DNA of 6,691 nt from positions 1-6,691 of the forward strand of contig CAZFWC010000033.1 in NCBI GenBank assembly GCA_964522515.1, in the 5' to 3' direction. Every line of letters starts with the position of its first letter. The stretch's first letter is position 1. Of this stretch, positions 4,818 to 6,691 are shown piece by piece. Under the pieces are notes generated by a model. The model searched no databases, had not been told where the DNA came from, and worked only from the letters and a program-made list of their open reading frames with translations. The DNA is from CAYNCE01 sp964522515 (lineage in GTDB: Bacteria; Patescibacteriota; Patescibacteriia; UBA2196). The position numbers and the translations under genes were made by a program.

Positions 4818-4835
4818 TAAAGGAAAAGCAAAATT

Positions 4836-5486
4836 ATGAAAAACACACAAACAAGCTCTGCTTCAGATGAAATTAAAAAAATGTATTCTGAAGATGTTGA
4901 GCAAGATATTGTAAACGAAGTTGCGGAAGCCACTTCAACACCAATCAAGGTTCGTAAAAACAAAAAATCAAAAGGTCACAAAATCTTTTTAAATTTAATT
5001 CTAATTGTAATTTTAGTTTTAGTAATTTTATTTGTAATTTCTAAAATAACTAACTGGGATGTTTTAGGAATTTCTAAAATTAATTTATTTGGATCAAACA
5101 ATGATACAAAAATTGAAGAAGTTGTAAAAGCAAGTGATTGGCAAGCTGTATTTTTATCAAACGGACAAGTTTATTTTGGCAAACTTGAAAATATAAATAG
5201 TAGCTACCCAACTTTAGAAGATGTTTATTATCTTCAAGTTCAAGATGTGCCAATTCAACCTGCTGAAGCTGAAACAGATGAACAAGGCGTTCAATCAGCT
5301 GCGCCAGCAACTCAACAACAAATGATTTTAGTTAAATTTGGCACAGAACTTCACCGTCCAATGGATAAAATGTTTTTAAATAAAGACCACATTTTATTTT
5401 TTGAAGATTTAAGAGAAGATTCAAATGTTGTGTCTGCAATTGAAAATTATAAAAATCCAACTGAAGCTCCAGCAGTTGCTGAATAA
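4836..5486 (+). CDS. Single-pass membrane protein of unknown function
   Basis: The protein has 216 residues. A polar, acidic N-terminus (1-38) is followed by a basic patch VRKNKKSKGHK (39-49) and one strong transmembrane helix (about 50-69, LNLILIVILVLVILFVISK), so the N-terminus is probably cytoplasmic and the C-terminal domain external. The exposed domain starts with DWQAVFLSNGQVYFGKLENI (101-120), then YPTLEDVYYLQVQDVPIQ. A low-complexity acidic and Gln/Ala linker (141-162) follows, then MILVKFGTELHRPMDKMFLNKDHILFFEDL. The W-x-x-V-F-L-x-N-G-Q-V-Y-F-G-K pattern is one I associate with conserved hypothetical proteins of Patescibacteria; no function is known to me. It stands alone between its own promoter (4638) and terminator (5511). 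The likely ribosome site is AAAGGA at 4819-4824, with wide spacing. Confidence 0.85.
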   Translation: MKNTQTSSASDEIKKMYSEDVEQDIVNEVAEATSTPIKVRKNKKSKGHKIFLNLILIVILVLVILFVISKITNWDVLGISKINLFGSNNDTKIEEVVKASDWQAVFLSNGQVYFGKLENINSSYPTLEDVYYLQVQDVPIQPAEAETDEQGVQSAAPATQQQMILVKFGTELHRPMDKMFLNKDHILFFEDLREDSNVVSAIENYKNPTEAPAVAE

Positions 5487-5510
5487 AAAATAAACCCACT
5501 AACTAAAAAC

Positions 5511-5553
5511 AAAAAAACTTCGTCAATAAAATATTTAAGATGAGGTTTTTTTA
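5511..5553 (+). terminator. Rho-independent terminator after the membrane-protein gene
   Basis: AAAAAACTTCGTC (5512-5524) pairs with GATGAGGTTTTTT (5539-5551), 13 bp with two G-U pairs, around a 14-base A/T loop. The T tract forms the 3' arm. It begins about 25 bases past the stop. The A-rich 5' arm could also give some termination on the opposite strand. Confidence 0.85.
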
Positions 5554-5582
5554 TTGTTAAAATCTAATTTTTCTGATAAAAT
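5554..5582 (+). promoter_or_regulatory. Promoter of the 5589 kinase gene, predicted leaderless
   Basis: The -35 box TTGTTA (5554-5559) is separated by exactly 17 bp from the -10 box TAAAAT (5577-5582), which has a TGA extension. The expected start point, six to seven bases past the -10, is at or next to the A of the ATG at 5589. No Shine-Dalgarno sequence exists between them. Confidence 0.6.
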
Positions 5583-5588
5583 CTATTT

Positions 5589-6611
5589 ATGACTAAAAAA
5601 ATAAAACAGCTTTATAAAAAGACTTTTACTTGTCAAATTGATAAAATAGAAAAATTAAAAGGCGATGGTTCAGATCGTGCGATTTTTCGTTTGTTTTCAA
5701 AAAACAAAAGTGTGATTGGAATACACGGCAAAAACACCAAAGAAAATGAATCTTTTATTTATTTAACAAATCATTTTGAAAAATTTAATTTACCAGTGCC
5801 AAAAATTTTAGCTAAAGATTTAGAAAATAAAATTTATTTAGAACAGGATTTAGGATTTGAAACATTATTTAAGTGGATGAAAAATAAAAGAAATATGAAA
5901 GATGAAAAATTAACACCAGAAGTTAAAAAAATGTATGAAAAAGTTTTAAGTTATTTGCCAAAATTTCAAATTTTAGCTGGTCAAAAAGTAGATTTTTCTG
6001 TGTGCTACCAACACATTAATTTTGGCAGAGAATCAATGATGTGGGATTTGCATTATTTTAAACAAAATTTTTTAAATATTTTTTATAAAAATAAAATTGA
6101 TAATTTAGCTTTAGAAAAAGATTTTCAAAAATTAGTTAAATATTTATTAAACACGCCTGATGAATATTTTTTGTATCGTGATTTTCAGTCAAGAAATATA
6201 ATGATAAAAAACAACAAACCGTATTTTATTGATTACCAATCAGGCAGACGCGGGGCTTTACAATATGATTTAGCTTCATTATTATTTGACGCAAAAGCTA
6301 ATATTTCACAAGTTACTAGAGAATATTTAATAAAAAAATATATTTTTGAAGCAAACAAATACACAAAAATTAATGAAAAAGATTTTATGAAATATTTTTA
6401 TGAATTTGCTTTAATTAGAATTTTTCAAGCTTTAGGAGCTTACGGATTTTTAGGAATTGTAAAAAACAAACCGCAATTTTTAAAAAGTATTCCTTTTGCG
6501 TTAAAAAATTTACAAATTATTTTAAATAAAAAAACACAACTTGAAAAATTACCTGTGTTAAAAAATATTTTAAATAAATTAAAATTAGTAAAAACTAAAA
6601 AAATTATCTAA
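5589..6611 (+). CDS. APH/choline-kinase-fold phosphotransferase (AmgK-like)
   Basis: Predicted small-molecule kinase of 340 residues. The nucleotide-binding loop reads KGDGSDRAIFRL (24-35), followed by beta strands and LPVPKILAKD (68-77) and IYLEQDLG (82-89). The catalytic loop is LYRDFQSRNIMI (195-206), with Asp198 as presumed base and Asn203 as metal ligand; the usual His of the HxD motif is Tyr196. The metal-binding Asp215 lies in FIDYQSGRRGALQYDLASLL (213-232). The D-F-Q-S-R-N and I-D-Y-Q signatures resemble AmgK-type amino-sugar or muramic-acid kinases more than antibiotic-modifying APH enzymes, so a cell-wall sugar substrate is possible but unproven. No nucleotidyltransferase (MurU-like) partner is adjacent. 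The C-terminus is very lysine-rich. The gene has its own promoter immediately upstream and no obvious terminator before the window ends. Confidence 0.85.
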   Translation: MTKKIKQLYKKTFTCQIDKIEKLKGDGSDRAIFRLFSKNKSVIGIHGKNTKENESFIYLTNHFEKFNLPVPKILAKDLENKIYLEQDLGFETLFKWMKNKRNMKDEKLTPEVKKMYEKVLSYLPKFQILAGQKVDFSVCYQHINFGRESMMWDLHYFKQNFLNIFYKNKIDNLALEKDFQKLVKYLLNTPDEYFLYRDFQSRNIMIKNNKPYFIDYQSGRRGALQYDLASLLFDAKANISQVTREYLIKKYIFEANKYTKINEKDFMKYFYEFALIRIFQALGAYGFLGIVKNKPQFLKSIPFALKNLQIILNKKTQLEKLPVLKNILNKLKLVKTKKII

Positions 6612-6679
6612 ATTTATGCATAATAAAAAAGTAAATTATTGCGTTTAACTTTAATTTTTTGACTTTTAATTTTATAAAG

Positions 6680-6688
6680 TTATCCACA
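6680..6688 (+). promoter_or_regulatory. DnaA-box 9-mer
   Basis: TTATCCACA is an exact match to the strong DnaA-binding consensus TTATnCACA and lies at the very edge of the window, in the non-coding A/T-rich stretch after the kinase gene. A near match (TAATCCACA) is at 4725-4733. One box is not an origin; the flanking sequence is outside the window. Confidence 0.4.
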
Positions 6689-6691
6689 GTT

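Noticed and set aside
4736..4963. A minus-strand frame over copy B and the start of the membrane-protein gene
   Set aside because: It overlaps palindromic repeats and a convincing gene on the other strand, and has no recognisable content.

Overview
The window is very A+T-rich and carries compact bacterial housekeeping genes with little Shine-Dalgarno usage, Lys/Asn/Ile-rich proteins and many small palindromic or tandem repeats between and inside genes. Together with the protein types (a short prohibitin, GatC/GatA, and a conserved-looking single-pass membrane protein), this suggests a Candidate Phyla Radiation (Patescibacteria) genome, probably of the Parcubacteria type. That assignment is inference from style and protein resemblance, not from a marker gene. 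TGA is a stop here: gatC ends on TGA in a 4-base ATGA overlap with gatA, so a UGA-Gly code is unlikely.

Layout. 1-115 (-): the 5' end of an unrecognised gene running off the window. 227-1039 (-): prohibitin-family SPFH membrane protein. 1221-1803 (+): wreck of a serine recombinase, with at least two frameshifts and an internal deletion, whose last reading frame runs into the 3' end of the next gene. 1774-1849 (-): tRNA-Asp(GUC) with encoded CCA. 1915-2047: a 133-bp cloverleaf-like inverted repeat ending one base beyond the gatA stop. 2049-3847 (-): gatC-gatA, two of the three subunits of the Asp/Glu-tRNA amidotransferase (gatB is not in the window). 4055-4459 (+): a signal-peptide ORF and, in the same frame after three stops, a beta-rich ORF, probably one broken exported protein, followed by a clear terminator at 4482-4520. 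4541-4817: repeat-dense leader with two related palindromic elements. 4836-5486 (+): single-pass membrane protein of unknown function, with a terminator. 5589-6611 (+): APH-fold small-molecule kinase with a promoter placed so that its mRNA would be leaderless. The window ends on a perfect DnaA-box 9-mer (6680-6688).

Function. The recognisable genes serve membrane quality control (prohibitin), translation (tRNA-Asp, GatCA) and small-molecule phosphorylation. They do not form one pathway. I see no defence system, CRISPR array or biosynthetic cluster.

The most unusual content is the repeat load. gatA holds four apparent in-frame insertions of repetitive DNA, gatC holds a fifth, and sequences of the same kinds occur between genes. 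This resembles the protein-coding palindromic elements known from Rickettsia. One further point is that the residue aligned with the catalytic cis-serine of GatA is threonine.
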